Shown here piece by piece: positions 56,272 through 64,000 of a stretch of DNA of 64,000 nt. The DNA lies in NCBI GenBank assembly GCA_039636865.1, contig CP144172.1:1426001-1490000 (forward strand). The letters run 5' to 3'. Source of the DNA: Dermatophilaceae bacterium Sec6.4 (GTDB lineage: Bacteria; Actinomycetota; Actinomycetes; Actinomycetales; Dermatophilaceae). Within the stretch, counting starts at the first letter, position 1; each line of letters starts with the position of its first letter. A model generated the notes under the pieces. That model searched no databases and was not told the DNA's origin. It saw only the letters and a program-made list of their open reading frames with translations. Position numbers and translations under genes: made by a program.

Positions 56272-57911
56272 CTGTTGAGAAGGACGGCGGCCGACCCGTG
56301 CCCGCAGTCCCCGACGATCAACTCCTGGCGCGTACCCAGCATCTGCGGGATGCGTTGGAGCACGGCGGCGCACGACTGCCGGTCGGGCAGGTCGACGCGG
56401 CCAGGGTGGTACTGGACAAGGTCGCCGCGCGCACGGCGCTCGGCGGCACCCGCACAGTGGTGGCGCTCGCAGGGGCGACCGGGTCGGGCAAGTCCACGCT
56501 GTTCAATGCACTGGTGGGGGAGCCCGTTTCGCGGATCGGCGCCCGTCGCCCCACCACCTCCCGCCCGGCGGCTGCGGTATGGGGCGCCGAAGCAAGCTCT
56601 GACCTGCTGAGCTGGCTGCAGGTGGATACCCGCCATCAGGTTGCCGAGGACACCCCGCATGCTGCTGAACTGGACGGCATGGTGCTGTTGGACCTGCCCG
56701 ATTTCGACTCGCATGTGGGTGCGCATCGGATGGAGGCCGACCGGGTGCTCGACCTCGCCGATGTCTTCGTGTGGGTCACCGACCCGCAGAAGTACGCCGA
56801 CGCCGTCATGCACCGCGACTACGTGTCCAAGCTGTCCGGACATGACGCGGTCACCATTGCGGTGCTGAACCAGGTCGATCTGCTCCCGCGTGACCAGGTC
56901 CGCAGCTGCGTCGACGATTTGCGACGGCTGATGTTGGCCGACGGTCTGGACGACGTGCAGATCATCCCCGCGTCGGCCGCACACAACCGAGGTGTCGACG
57001 AGATCGTTCTGGCGATCGCCCACGTGGTGCGGGCCCGCAACGCCGCCGAGCAACGACTGCTCGGGGATCTAGCCGTCCGGGCCGAACGGCTGCGCGAGCA
57101 TGTTGCCGATCGCGAGCCTGCGGTCCAGGACGCGAGCCTCGAACTGGATCGCGCGTTGGGGAAGGCAGCGGCGGTGCCCGTCGTCCTCGACGCGGTCGAG
57201 CGGGATTTCGTCATGCATGCCACCCAGCACGGTGGCTGGCCGTTCACTCGATGGGTGACCCGGTTGCGCCCGGCACCGTTGTCGAGGTTGGGCCTGGACA
57301 AGGTCGTCAAAGGCGCGTTGAGTCGCCAGGAGAGCAGTACCGTGCTGGGCCGCTCATCGCTGCCGCCGGCCTCTCCCGCTGCGCGCGCCGGCGTCGATCT
57401 CGCGACCCGCACGTTGAGTGAGCAGGCCTCGCAGGGTTTGCCACCGCTGTGGGCCGATGACGTGCAGGACGCCGCCGTACCGGACGAACAGCTCTACGAC
57501 GAACTGGATCGCGGCGTGATGGGGGTCTCCCTGCGCGGACGCGAACCCGGGTGGTGGGCTGCGGTGAGCCTGCTGCAATGGCTGTTCGCCGTGCTGGCGA
57601 TCGTGGGTGCGGCCTGGTTGCTCGGACTGTGGATACTGCGGCTGGGCCAGATCGAGGTGGCTACGCCCACTCAGGGCGTGTTCCCCGTCCCGCAGTTGAT
57701 GCTCGTGATCGGGGTGGTCCTCGGGGTGGGGCTCGCTGCCTTGTCCCGATGGCTGGCGCGGCAGGGCGCGCGACGTCGTCGTCGGGTGGTCGCAGCCGAA
57801 CTCGGCGCCCGGATCAGCACTGTCGCGGCGCAGCAGATCACCGATCCGGTCAACCGCGTGCTGACCGATCATCGACTCACCCGAACAGCGTTGGACGAAG
57901 CCACCCGCTGA
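56268..57911 (+). CDS. Dynamin-like GTPase, second of a tandem pair
   Basis: 547 residues. G1 GATGSGKST, G2 RRPTTSRP, G3 LLDLPDFDS and intact G4 LNQVD. Two membrane helices near the C-terminus (about 429-452 and 470-490). Related to the preceding gene along its length, but with different helical content. The start overlaps it (ATGA), so the two products are made in step and may form a heteromer. Streptomyces has a tandem dynamin pair (DynA/DynB) acting at sporulation septa; orthology is not claimed. Confidence 0.8.
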   Translation: MTVEKDGGRPVPAVPDDQLLARTQHLRDALEHGGARLPVGQVDAARVVLDKVAARTALGGTRTVVALAGATGSGKSTLFNALVGEPVSRIGARRPTTSRPAAAVWGAEASSDLLSWLQVDTRHQVAEDTPHAAELDGMVLLDLPDFDSHVGAHRMEADRVLDLADVFVWVTDPQKYADAVMHRDYVSKLSGHDAVTIAVLNQVDLLPRDQVRSCVDDLRRLMLADGLDDVQIIPASAAHNRGVDEIVLAIAHVVRARNAAEQRLLGDLAVRAERLREHVADREPAVQDASLELDRALGKAAAVPVVLDAVERDFVMHATQHGGWPFTRWVTRLRPAPLSRLGLDKVVKGALSRQESSTVLGRSSLPPASPAARAGVDLATRTLSEQASQGLPPLWADDVQDAAVPDEQLYDELDRGVMGVSLRGREPGWWAAVSLLQWLFAVLAIVGAAWLLGLWILRLGQIEVATPTQGVFPVPQLMLVIGVVLGVGLAALSRWLARQGARRRRRVVAAELGARISTVAAQQITDPVNRVLTDHRLTRTALDEATR

Positions 57912-57989
57912 TTCGTCGTGGGCGACCTGCACGCTGGGGCCCACGATTGCGGAGCAGGCACTCGATTCGGCGGGAGTGCGCGTCCCGAC

Positions 57990-57995
57990 TAGCCT
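57990..57995 (+). promoter_or_regulatory. -10 box for leaderless ettA
   Basis: TAGCCT lies 7 nt before ATG 58003. Confidence 0.5.
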
Positions 57996-58002
57996 CTGCC
58001 CT

Positions 58003-59685
58003 ATGCCTGAGTTCATCTACACCATGACCAAAGCGCGCAAAGCAGTCGGCGACAAGGTCATCCTCGACGACGTCTCGATGTCGTTCTACCCGGGCGCCAA
58101 GATCGGCGTCGTCGGTCCCAACGGTGCCGGCAAGTCGACCATCCTGAAGATCATGGCGGGCCTTGACCAGCCCTCCAACGGTGAAGCGCGCCTATCGCCC
58201 GGCTACAGCGTCGGCATCCTGCTGCAGGAGCCGCCGCTGACCGAGGACAAGGACGTGCGCGGCAACGTCGAGGAGGGCATGGGCCAGATCAAGGCCGATG
58301 TCGATCGCTTCAACGCCATCTCCATGGAGATGGCCGAGCCGGACGCCGACTTCGACGCGCTGATGTCCGAGATGGGCACCCTGCAGGAGAAGATCGACGC
58401 CGCGAACGCCTGGGACCTGGACTCCCAGCTGGAGCAGGCGATGGACGCGCTGCAGTGCCCTCCCGGCGATGCCGACGTCACTGTGCTCTCCGGTGGCGAA
58501 CGCCGCCGCGTCGCGCTCTGCAAGCTGTTGCTGTCCAAGCCGGATCTGCTACTGCTGGATGAGCCCACCAACCACCTCGACGCAGAATCGGTGAGCTGGT
58601 TGGAACAGCACCTCGCTGCCTACCCCGGCACCGTTCTCGCCGTAACTCACGACCGGTACTTCCTGGACAACGTGGCCCAGTGGATCGCGGAGGTCGACCG
58701 CGGCCGCCTCTACCCCTACGAGGGCAACTACTCCACCTACCTGGAGAAGAAGGGCGAGCGGCTCAACGTCCAGGGCAAGAAGGACGCCAAGCTCGCCAAG
58801 CGCCTGAAGGCCGAGCTGGAATGGGTGCGCTCCAACGCCAAGGCCCGCCAGGTCAAGAACAAGGCCCGCCTCGCCCGGTACGAGGAGATGGCTGCGGAAG
58901 CCGACCGCACCCGCAAGCTGGACTTCGACGAGATCCAGATTCCGCCGGGTCCGCGTCTGGGTTCGCAGGTCATCGAGGTCAAGGATCTGAAGAAGGGCTT
59001 CGGCGACCGGGTCCTGATCGAGGGGTTGTCGTTCACGCTGCCGCGTAACGGGATCGTGGGAGTCATCGGCCCGAACGGTGTCGGTAAGACCACGCTCTTC
59101 AAGACCATCGTCGGCCTGGAGAAGGCGGATGCAGGTGAAGTGAAGGTCGGCGAGACAGTCGAAGTCTCCTACGTCGACCAGAGCCGTGGTGGGCTGGACG
59201 CCGAGAAGTCACTGTGGGAGCTGGTCTCGGACGGGCTGGACTACATCAAGGTCGGCAAGGTGGAGATTCCTTCGCGCGCCTACGTGTCACAGTTCGGCTT
59301 CAAGGGACCGGATCAGCAGAAGAAGGCCGGCATCCTGTCCGGTGGGGAGCGCAACCGCCTCAATCTGGCGCTGACGCTGAAAGAGGGCGGAAACCTGCTG
59401 CTGCTGGATGAGCCGACCAACGACCTGGACGTGGAGACGCTTGGATCGCTGGAGAATGCGTTGCTGGAGTTCCCCGGCTGCGCCGTCGTCATCAGTCACG
59501 ACCGGTGGTTCCTGGACCGGGTCGCGACCCACATCCTGGCCTACGAAGGCACCGAGGCGAACCCGGCGAGCTGGTACTGGTTCGAGGGCAACTTCGATGC
59601 CTACGAGGAGAACAAGGTCGAGCGGCTCGGCGTCGAAGCCGCCCGCCCGCACCGCGTGACGCACCGTCGCCTGACCCGCGACTGA
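58003..59685 (+). CDS. ettA: Energy-dependent translational throttle protein EttA (ABC-F)
   Basis: 560 residues from ATG 58003. Two ATPase domains: Walker A GPNGAGKST and GPNGVGKTT, signatures LSGGERRRVALCKLLL and LSGGERNRLNLALTL, Walker B LLLLDEPTNHLD and LLLLDEPTNDLD. Between them lies the EttA arm and linker (LEKKGERLNVQGKKDAKLAKRL). No membrane domain: it binds the ribosomal E site and gates entry to elongation by ATP/ADP ratio. Some other ABC-F proteins confer antibiotic resistance, but length and sequence match EttA. Confidence 0.94.
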   Translation: MPEFIYTMTKARKAVGDKVILDDVSMSFYPGAKIGVVGPNGAGKSTILKIMAGLDQPSNGEARLSPGYSVGILLQEPPLTEDKDVRGNVEEGMGQIKADVDRFNAISMEMAEPDADFDALMSEMGTLQEKIDAANAWDLDSQLEQAMDALQCPPGDADVTVLSGGERRRVALCKLLLSKPDLLLLDEPTNHLDAESVSWLEQHLAAYPGTVLAVTHDRYFLDNVAQWIAEVDRGRLYPYEGNYSTYLEKKGERLNVQGKKDAKLAKRLKAELEWVRSNAKARQVKNKARLARYEEMAAEADRTRKLDFDEIQIPPGPRLGSQVIEVKDLKKGFGDRVLIEGLSFTLPRNGIVGVIGPNGVGKTTLFKTIVGLEKADAGEVKVGETVEVSYVDQSRGGLDAEKSLWELVSDGLDYIKVGKVEIPSRAYVSQFGFKGPDQQKKAGILSGGERNRLNLALTLKEGGNLLLLDEPTNDLDVETLGSLENALLEFPGCAVVISHDRWFLDRVATHILAYEGTEANPASWYWFEGNFDAYEENKVERLGVEAARPHRVTHRRLTRD

Positions 59686-59716
59686 TCAACCCGCCGAGCG
59701 GCGGCGTCCACCACCC

Positions 59717-59742
59717 AGCGGCGAGGTAATAACCTCGCCGCT
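59717..59742. terminator. Bidirectional hairpin terminator
   Basis: AGCGGCGAGGT (59717-59727) and ACCTCGCCGCT (59732-59742) pair around AATA, between the convergent ettA and thioesterase genes. Confidence 0.78.
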
Positions 59743-59789
59743 CGGCGTCGGAGCCCGCCGCTGGACGGACCGACGACGGTCAGCGGTCA

Positions 59790-60752
59790 TCACGCCTGGG
59801 GCTTGACCCGGACCATCCCCTCTTGTGCGACCGAGCAGATGAGCGTGCCGTCCAGGCCGAACATCTTGCCCAGCCCGAGACCCCGACCGCCGGACGCCGA
59901 GGGCGACTCCTGCTCGTACAGGACCCAGTCGTCGATCCGACCCGGCCGGTGGAACCACATCGCGTGATCCAGTGAGGCGGGCCGAAGCCCGGGGGAGGAC
60001 CACACCAGGCCGTGGCGCCGCAGCACCGGCTCCAGCAGGGAGTAGTCCGAGGCGTAGGCGAAGACGGCAGCCTGCAGCAGCGGATCTGCCGGCAGTTCGC
60101 GCAGCGCCTTCATCCACACCATCTGGTGAGCTGACTGCTGCCGTCCGGGACGGATGAAGAGCGCCCCTTCGACGTTTCGCACGTCCATCGCCCGCTGACG
60201 CCAGTGGTGTGCTGTCGGATGGTCGATACCGGCCAGCTCCTGCTCGGTCGTCCAGGCGCGCTCGGGGTCCGGGGCGGCGGGCATCGGTGCCTGGTGGTCC
60301 AGTCCGTCGGCCGGCTTCTGGAAGGACAGCGTCGCGGACAGGATCGTCTCGCCGTACTGCATCGCGTGCACCCGGCGTACCGAGAATGAGTTGCCGTCGC
60401 GCAGGTTCTCGACCGCGAAACGGATCGGGTGTCTGGAGTCGCCGGCCCGCACGAAATATGCGTGCAGCGAATGGATCTGGCGGTCTTCGGGGGTCGTACG
60501 ACCGGCGGCGATGACGGTCTGCGCGAGCACCTGGCCACCGAATGCCCGCCCGTGCGGCGTGACCTGTGAGCGCCCGATGAATGCGTCCAGGGTGCGCACC
60601 GAGACGTCTGCGTCGATGGCCCCGTCACTCGCCGTCGGTTGGAACGACGTGCTGCCGGCCGGTTGCAGGTCAAGGATCTGCAGTAACGCGCCCACCGGGT
60701 CCTGCTCGGCTTGAGCTGCGCTGATTGCGGGGAGGTCGTCGGCATCGGTCAC
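59790..60752 (-). CDS. tesB: Acyl-CoA thioesterase II (TesB type)
   Basis: 320 residues from GTG 60752, which is 7 nt after TAGAGT; an in-frame extension to 60875 overlaps the divergent gene and is not used. Double hotdog: VTPHGRAFGGQVLAQTVIAAGRT, HSLHAYFVRAGDSRHPIRF and, in the second half, SLDHAMWFHRPGRIDDWVLYEQES with catalytic Asp. It hydrolyses medium- and long-chain acyl-CoA. The second thioesterase gene is divergent from it. Confidence 0.92.
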   Translation of the reverse strand: MTDADDLPAISAAQAEQDPVGALLQILDLQPAGSTSFQPTASDGAIDADVSVRTLDAFIGRSQVTPHGRAFGGQVLAQTVIAAGRTTPEDRQIHSLHAYFVRAGDSRHPIRFAVENLRDGNSFSVRRVHAMQYGETILSATLSFQKPADGLDHQAPMPAAPDPERAWTTEQELAGIDHPTAHHWRQRAMDVRNVEGALFIRPGRQQSAHQMVWMKALRELPADPLLQAAVFAYASDYSLLEPVLRRHGLVWSSPGLRPASLDHAMWFHRPGRIDDWVLYEQESPSASGGRGLGLGKMFGLDGTLICSVAQEGMVRVKPQA

Positions 60753-60759
60753 GCGGGCG

Positions 60760-60802
60760 ACTCTATCCGGGGCACCGGTAGGACCCGGGGACCGGCGATA
60801 AT
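60760..60802. promoter_or_regulatory. Divergent promoters of the two thioesterase genes
   Basis: TAGAGT (60765-60760, minus) is 7 nt before GTG 60752; GATAAT (60797-60802, plus) is 7 nt before ATG 60810. Both transcripts would be leaderless. Confidence 0.5.
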
Positions 60803-60809
60803 CATGGGT

Positions 60810-61268
60810 ATGGCGACACATCCCTTCTTCGTTCGCGTCCCGCTGCGCTGGTCCGATATGGACGCGCTGCGCCATATCAACAACGTGCAGTTCGTTCGGT
60901 TGCTGGAGGAGGCACGCATCATGGCGTTCCAGGAGTGGTTCGCAGCTGCAGACCAGGAAAACCTGCGGCCCCGGCTGTTGATGGCGCGCTGCGAGATCGA
61001 CTACCTACGCCAGCTGCAGTACCGCAGCGAGCCGATCGTGATCACCACCTGGGTCACCCGTATTGCCGGCGCGTCGTTCGACATGGGGTACGAGGTGCGT
61101 GAATCACCAGACGGTGACGAGGTGTTCGCGACGGCGGAGACGACCCAGGTCGCGTTCGATATGGACACCCAGCGGCCGACCCGGCTGACCGGATATGCCC
61201 GTGAGGTGCTGCAGCAGTACGCCGGTGGGCCGGTCACGATGAAGCGCCGCCCGGCAGGGCACATCTGA
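60810..61268 (+). CDS. Acyl-CoA thioesterase (4HBT family)
   Basis: 152 residues from ATG 60810; ATG 60804 is an alternative but the GATAAT box favours 60810. Single hotdog fold with the 4HBT motif RWSDMDALRHINNVQFVRLLEEAR (Asp near residue 17). Divergent from tesB, suggesting joint control of acyl-CoA hydrolysis. Followed directly (2 bp) by a hypothetical gene. Confidence 0.87.
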   Translation: MATHPFFVRVPLRWSDMDALRHINNVQFVRLLEEARIMAFQEWFAAADQENLRPRLLMARCEIDYLRQLQYRSEPIVITTWVTRIAGASFDMGYEVRESPDGDEVFATAETTQVAFDMDTQRPTRLTGYAREVLQQYAGGPVTMKRRPAGHI

Positions 61269-61270
61269 GC

Positions 61271-61903
61271 ATGGCCATCATTCAACTGGCCGATGCCGAC
61301 ACCTGGGCCGACCTGAGCACCTTCTGTGCGCGAGCTCGCACCCTGGATGCGGACGGCGCGATGCGGCTGCAAGCGAGTGGGACAACGCTCGCGGTGTGGG
61401 TGGGGGTCACGTCGGGGCAGGACCTGTCCGGGCGCGGTACAACGCTCGGGCTGCGGGTGCTGGGCCTCGCCGAGCCCGCCCAACTGGATGCCATCGTGCC
61501 GATCGGCGCCGTCGGAGACCGGCTGGCGCGTGCGTCGAACGGCACCGAACTTGACGTCCCCCCGCAGGAGGTACGAGCGGCGTGGGCCTCGGTGAGTCCA
61601 CCTCGCGAGGGGTGGACACCGGCCGGGTCGGTGGCTGTCACCGTGTTGAATGACGCCGCAGCGCAGGGCATAGCGGAGATTGCGCAGGGTGCACCGACCG
61701 GATCGGGCAGCGCCGCCGTGCAGGATCTGCGGCGCCGGGTGTGGGGTCGCGCGCTGCCGGGTGAGCGCCCGGAGACCTTGCCTGCCTCGGTGGCATTTGC
61801 CGCCTACACCCTCGGATTCCTCGTCGGCGACACCGCGCAGGTCTTCACCGCCGGGCGGTGGCACCGGGTGAGCACCTCTGCCGGTCACGTGCTGTGCCGT
61901 TGA
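61271..61903 (+). CDS. Conserved hypothetical protein
   Basis: 210 residues from ATG 61271, 2 bp after the thioesterase stop. No signal peptide, membrane helix or catalytic motif is recognised. It has alternating short strands in the first half and a C-terminal segment GFLVGDTAQVFTAGRWHRVS. Proteins like this occur next to 4HBT thioesterases in other actinobacteria; role unknown. The stop faces the convergent glucosidase gene 26 bp away. Confidence 0.65.
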   Translation: MAIIQLADADTWADLSTFCARARTLDADGAMRLQASGTTLAVWVGVTSGQDLSGRGTTLGLRVLGLAEPAQLDAIVPIGAVGDRLARASNGTELDVPPQEVRAAWASVSPPREGWTPAGSVAVTVLNDAAAQGIAEIAQGAPTGSGSAAVQDLRRRVWGRALPGERPETLPASVAFAAYTLGFLVGDTAQVFTAGRWHRVSTSAGHVLCR

Positions 61904-61929
61904 TCAGCCGGCTCTGATCGGTCCGCGTT

Positions 61930-63579
61930 TCATCTCGTAGAACTGTCGCCGGTCAGCCACACTGTCGTATCGGTGGGGATCGACCCGCCTGTAAGTGGAC
62001 CACTGGACGCAACCACCGTCCATCCGGACGGAAGCGCAGAGAGCGTGTCGCCGAAGTTGGTGACTGAGCGCACCGGCCCGTTGTCGAAGACAAGCACAGC
62101 TGCGGATGCCTCGACCCACTGCACGACGCCGGCGCCGAGCCCGTGCTCTCGGCGCACTCGCAGCAGGGTGCGGTACAGCTCCAGGGTCGAACCCCGCACG
62201 CCCACCTGCTGATCCACAGCCAGTGCGGGGTACGACGCCGGTTGCGGCAGCCACGACTCACCGGTGTCGTTGAACCCGGCGGCCGGCGCATCCCGAACCC
62301 AGGGCATCGGCACCCGGCAGCCGTCCCGGCCACGGATCGTGTGCCCGGTGCGGGCGTACGTCGGATCCTGCCGATCCTCATCCGGCATCGTGGTGTGCTC
62401 GGGCAGCCCGAGTTCCTCGCCCTGATACAGGTAGGCACCGCCCGGCAGCGCGAGCATCATTGCGGTGGCGGCCCGGGCCCGCCGCAGACCGAGCTCGGCA
62501 TCCGGCTGCGGGTCCTGCGCGCCGATGCCGTTCAACGTCGCCGACTCGGGTGGCAGACCCATCCGGGTGGCATGGCGGACCACGTCGTGATTGGACAGCA
62601 CCCAGGTCGTCGGTGCTCCGACGGCGGCGTTGGCCTCCGACGTACCGTCGATGACATCACGCAGTGCAGTCGCCGACCACGGTGTTTCGAGGAATTCGAA
62701 GTTGAACGCCTGATGGAACTCGTCCGGCCTCACGTATTTGGCGAGCCGGTCCGGCGGGACCACCCACGCCTCGGCGCACATCATCGGCTCGGTGCCGGAC
62801 TGCGCGCCATGCTCGTCCAGCAGGGCGCGCCACTCGGGGTAGATCTCGTGCACCCCGGGCTGGTCCCACATCGGCTGACTGCCGTCGGCCACGTGCGACG
62901 TACCGTTCGAATCGGGCAACCCCGACTCTTTGACGAGGCCGTGCGCGACATCCACGCGGAACCCGTCGACCCCGCGATCCAGCCAGAACTGCAGGACGCG
63001 CTCGAATTCCGCGTGTACTTCGCTGTTTTCCCAGTTCAGATCCGGCTGCTTGACGTCGAAAAGATGCAGATACCACTGGCCGGGAGATCCGTCTGCCTCC
63101 CTCACCCGCTCCCAGGCGGGGCCGCCGAAGACGCTGTCCCAGTTGTTCGGCGGCAGTGCGCCATCCAGGCCCGACCCGTCGCGGAACAGGTAGCGGGCGC
63201 GCTGCGGTGACCCCGGCGCGGCCGCCAGTGCGGCTGCGAACCAGACGTGCTCGTCGGAGGTGTGGTTGGGCACCAGGTCCACGATCAGCCGCAGGCCCAG
63301 GTCGTGCGCGGTGTCGATGAGCGTCTCGGCATCCGTCAGCGACCCGAAGAGCGGGTCCACGTCGTAGTAGTCGGCTACGTCATACCCGGCGTCGGCCTGC
63401 GGTGAGGTGTAGAACGGCGAGAGCCACACGGCGTCGACGCCCAGGTCGCGAAGGTAGGGCAACCGGGCGATGATGCCCGGCAGGTCGCCGATTCCATCGC
63501 CGTCAGCGTCCGCCCAGGAGCGCGGATAGATCTGGTAGACGACGGCCGATCGCCACCACGGCGCGGTCAGGTCATTCAT
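61930..63579 (-). CDS. GH13 alpha-glucosidase (oligo-1,6-glucosidase type)
   Basis: 549 residues. VVYQIYPRSWADADGDGIGDLPGI, GYDVADYYDVDPLFGS, LVPNHTSDEH, nucleophile Asp210 in DGFRVDVAHGL, acid/base Glu in MCAEAWVVP and LSNHDVVRHATR. The QPDLNWENSEV segment is typical of the alpha-glucosidase/oligo-1,6-glucosidase subfamily. Cytoplasmic; cleaves terminal alpha-1,4 or alpha-1,6 glucose from oligosaccharides. The start overlaps the globin stop by 8 nt, so translation may be coupled. Confidence 0.9.
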   Translation of the reverse strand: MNDLTAPWWRSAVVYQIYPRSWADADGDGIGDLPGIIARLPYLRDLGVDAVWLSPFYTSPQADAGYDVADYYDVDPLFGSLTDAETLIDTAHDLGLRLIVDLVPNHTSDEHVWFAAALAAAPGSPQRARYLFRDGSGLDGALPPNNWDSVFGGPAWERVREADGSPGQWYLHLFDVKQPDLNWENSEVHAEFERVLQFWLDRGVDGFRVDVAHGLVKESGLPDSNGTSHVADGSQPMWDQPGVHEIYPEWRALLDEHGAQSGTEPMMCAEAWVVPPDRLAKYVRPDEFHQAFNFEFLETPWSATALRDVIDGTSEANAAVGAPTTWVLSNHDVVRHATRMGLPPESATLNGIGAQDPQPDAELGLRRARAATAMMLALPGGAYLYQGEELGLPEHTTMPDEDRQDPTYARTGHTIRGRDGCRVPMPWVRDAPAAGFNDTGESWLPQPASYPALAVDQQVGVRGSTLELYRTLLRVRREHGLGAGVVQWVEASAAVLVFDNGPVRSVTNFGDTLSALPSGWTVVASSGPLTGGSIPTDTTVWLTGDSSTR

Positions 63580-63994
63580 CGTCGAGGGAATTCACCAACG
63601 AGTAGGCCGCGCGGGTGAGGTAGTCGCGCAGCAGGAGGTCGTGGCTCTCGTCCAGGTGCAGGGTGTCGACTGCATTCAGCATGTGCAGCAGCCAACGGTC
63701 CCGCTGAGTGGGCGTCACCTGGTAGGGCACATGCCGCATCCGCAGTCGCGGGTGGCCGCGTTGCTCGCTGTAGGTCGTGGGCCCGCCCCAGTACTGCTCC
63801 AGGAATCCGAGCAGCCGGTCTTCGGCGGGGCCCAGATCCTGCTCGGGATACAGGGCGCGCAACGGCTGGTCACCCGCGACCCCGACATAGAACTCGTGGA
63901 CGAGTTTCGCGAAAGTCTCGTGTCCGCCGACCTGCTCGTAGAACGACTGCTGCTCCGGTGGGGGGGTAGACGGTGTCGAGGGTGTCAGCGGCAT
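63572..63994 (-). CDS. glbO: Truncated haemoglobin, group II (GlbO type)
   Basis: 140 residues. A 17-residue Pro/Thr leader precedes a 2/2 globin: SFYEQVGGHETFAKLVHEFYVGVAGD, ALYPEQDLGPAEDRLLGFLEQYWGGPTTYSEQRGHPRLRMRHVPY (with the proximal His within HPRLRMRH) and RDRWLLHMLNAV. Group II truncated haemoglobins bind oxygen and are linked to oxygen or NO handling. It overlaps the glucosidase gene by 8 nt, a coupling also seen in other actinobacteria. Confidence 0.93.
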   Translation of the reverse strand: MPLTPSTPSTPPPEQQSFYEQVGGHETFAKLVHEFYVGVAGDQPLRALYPEQDLGPAEDRLLGFLEQYWGGPTTYSEQRGHPRLRMRHVPYQVTPTQRDRWLLHMLNAVDTLHLDESHDLLLRDYLTRAAYSLVNSLDDE

Positions 63995-64000
63995 GGGTGG

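Overview
The window is about 64 kb of GC-rich chromosome from an actinobacterium. The gene content fits the order Micrococcales, and a Dermacoccaceae- or Intrasporangiaceae-like organism is a low-confidence guess. The evidence is strong codon bias, many GTG starts, F420-type oxidoreductase, GlbO-type haemoglobin, mycoredoxin, GatCAB and Orn genes, and the order cysteine desulfurase, mnmA, MetE-like protein, ligA, gatCAB, ilv/leu that is common in this phylum. I saw no phage, IS element, integrase or CRISPR array. This is mostly core chromosome, and the unusual material lies in the intergenic and leader sequences.

Layout. 1-2.1 kb: the end of an exported Cys-containing protein and a MauE-type membrane protein with two thioredoxin-like domains. 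2.2-8.2 kb: a stand-alone FMN glutamate-synthase-like protein, two small membrane proteins, a hydrolase, GlgX and a YbjN protein. 8.2-12 kb: enoyl-CoA hydratase, EtfBA, MOSC and F420-type proteins. 12-19.8 kb: two lipoproteins, IscS, MnmA, a MetE-like protein and LigA. 19.8-25.3 kb: SDR, crotonase, mycoredoxin and GatCAB. 25.3-28.1 kb: P450, hydroxyacid dehydrogenase and SixA-like phosphatase. 28.2-41.4 kb: branched-chain amino-acid biosynthesis (ilvD, ilvB, ilvN, ilvC, leuB, ilvE, cimA), interrupted by an ABC exporter pair and an NAD(P)-binding protein. 41.4-48.9 kb: SGNH hydrolase, FAH-family protein, MurI, an MBL hydrolase, Rph, RdgB, a membrane molybdenum oxidoreductase and a GNAT-ABM fusion. 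49-54.5 kb: hydrolase, Bcp, DUF3618, GroES-like, a YihY/BrkB protein, Orn and four tRNAs (Leu, Lys, His, Arg). 54.5-64 kb: two tandem dynamin-like GTPases, EttA, two thioesterases, a hypothetical protein, a GH13 glucosidase and GlbO.

Main observation. The branched-chain amino-acid genes seem to share one control architecture. Four intergenic regions (upstream of ilvB, after ilvC, upstream of leuB, upstream of cimA) carry the same two-part element: a 15-bp palindrome-like site and a second degenerate copy 21 bp further on. At ilvB and cimA the element leads into a promoter whose predicted start falls on the first codon of a short leader peptide. One reads MASLLVLPRHAR, with a Leu-Leu-Val-Leu run in codons rare here; the other is rich in Thr and Ala with one Ile. 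A terminator follows before each structural gene, so both look like leaderless ribosome-mediated attenuators. The copy after ilvC instead precedes a 20-codon ORF and a strong terminator, which would give a short RNA or microprotein of its own.

Second theme: at least a dozen genes have a TANNNT box 6-8 nt before the start codon and no Shine-Dalgarno sequence, so leaderless transcription is predicted to be common. Three intergenic palindromes share an ACATATG core. One of them appears to have removed the natural end of the GNAT-ABM gene, whose frame now runs about 290 nt antisense into the oxidoreductase gene.
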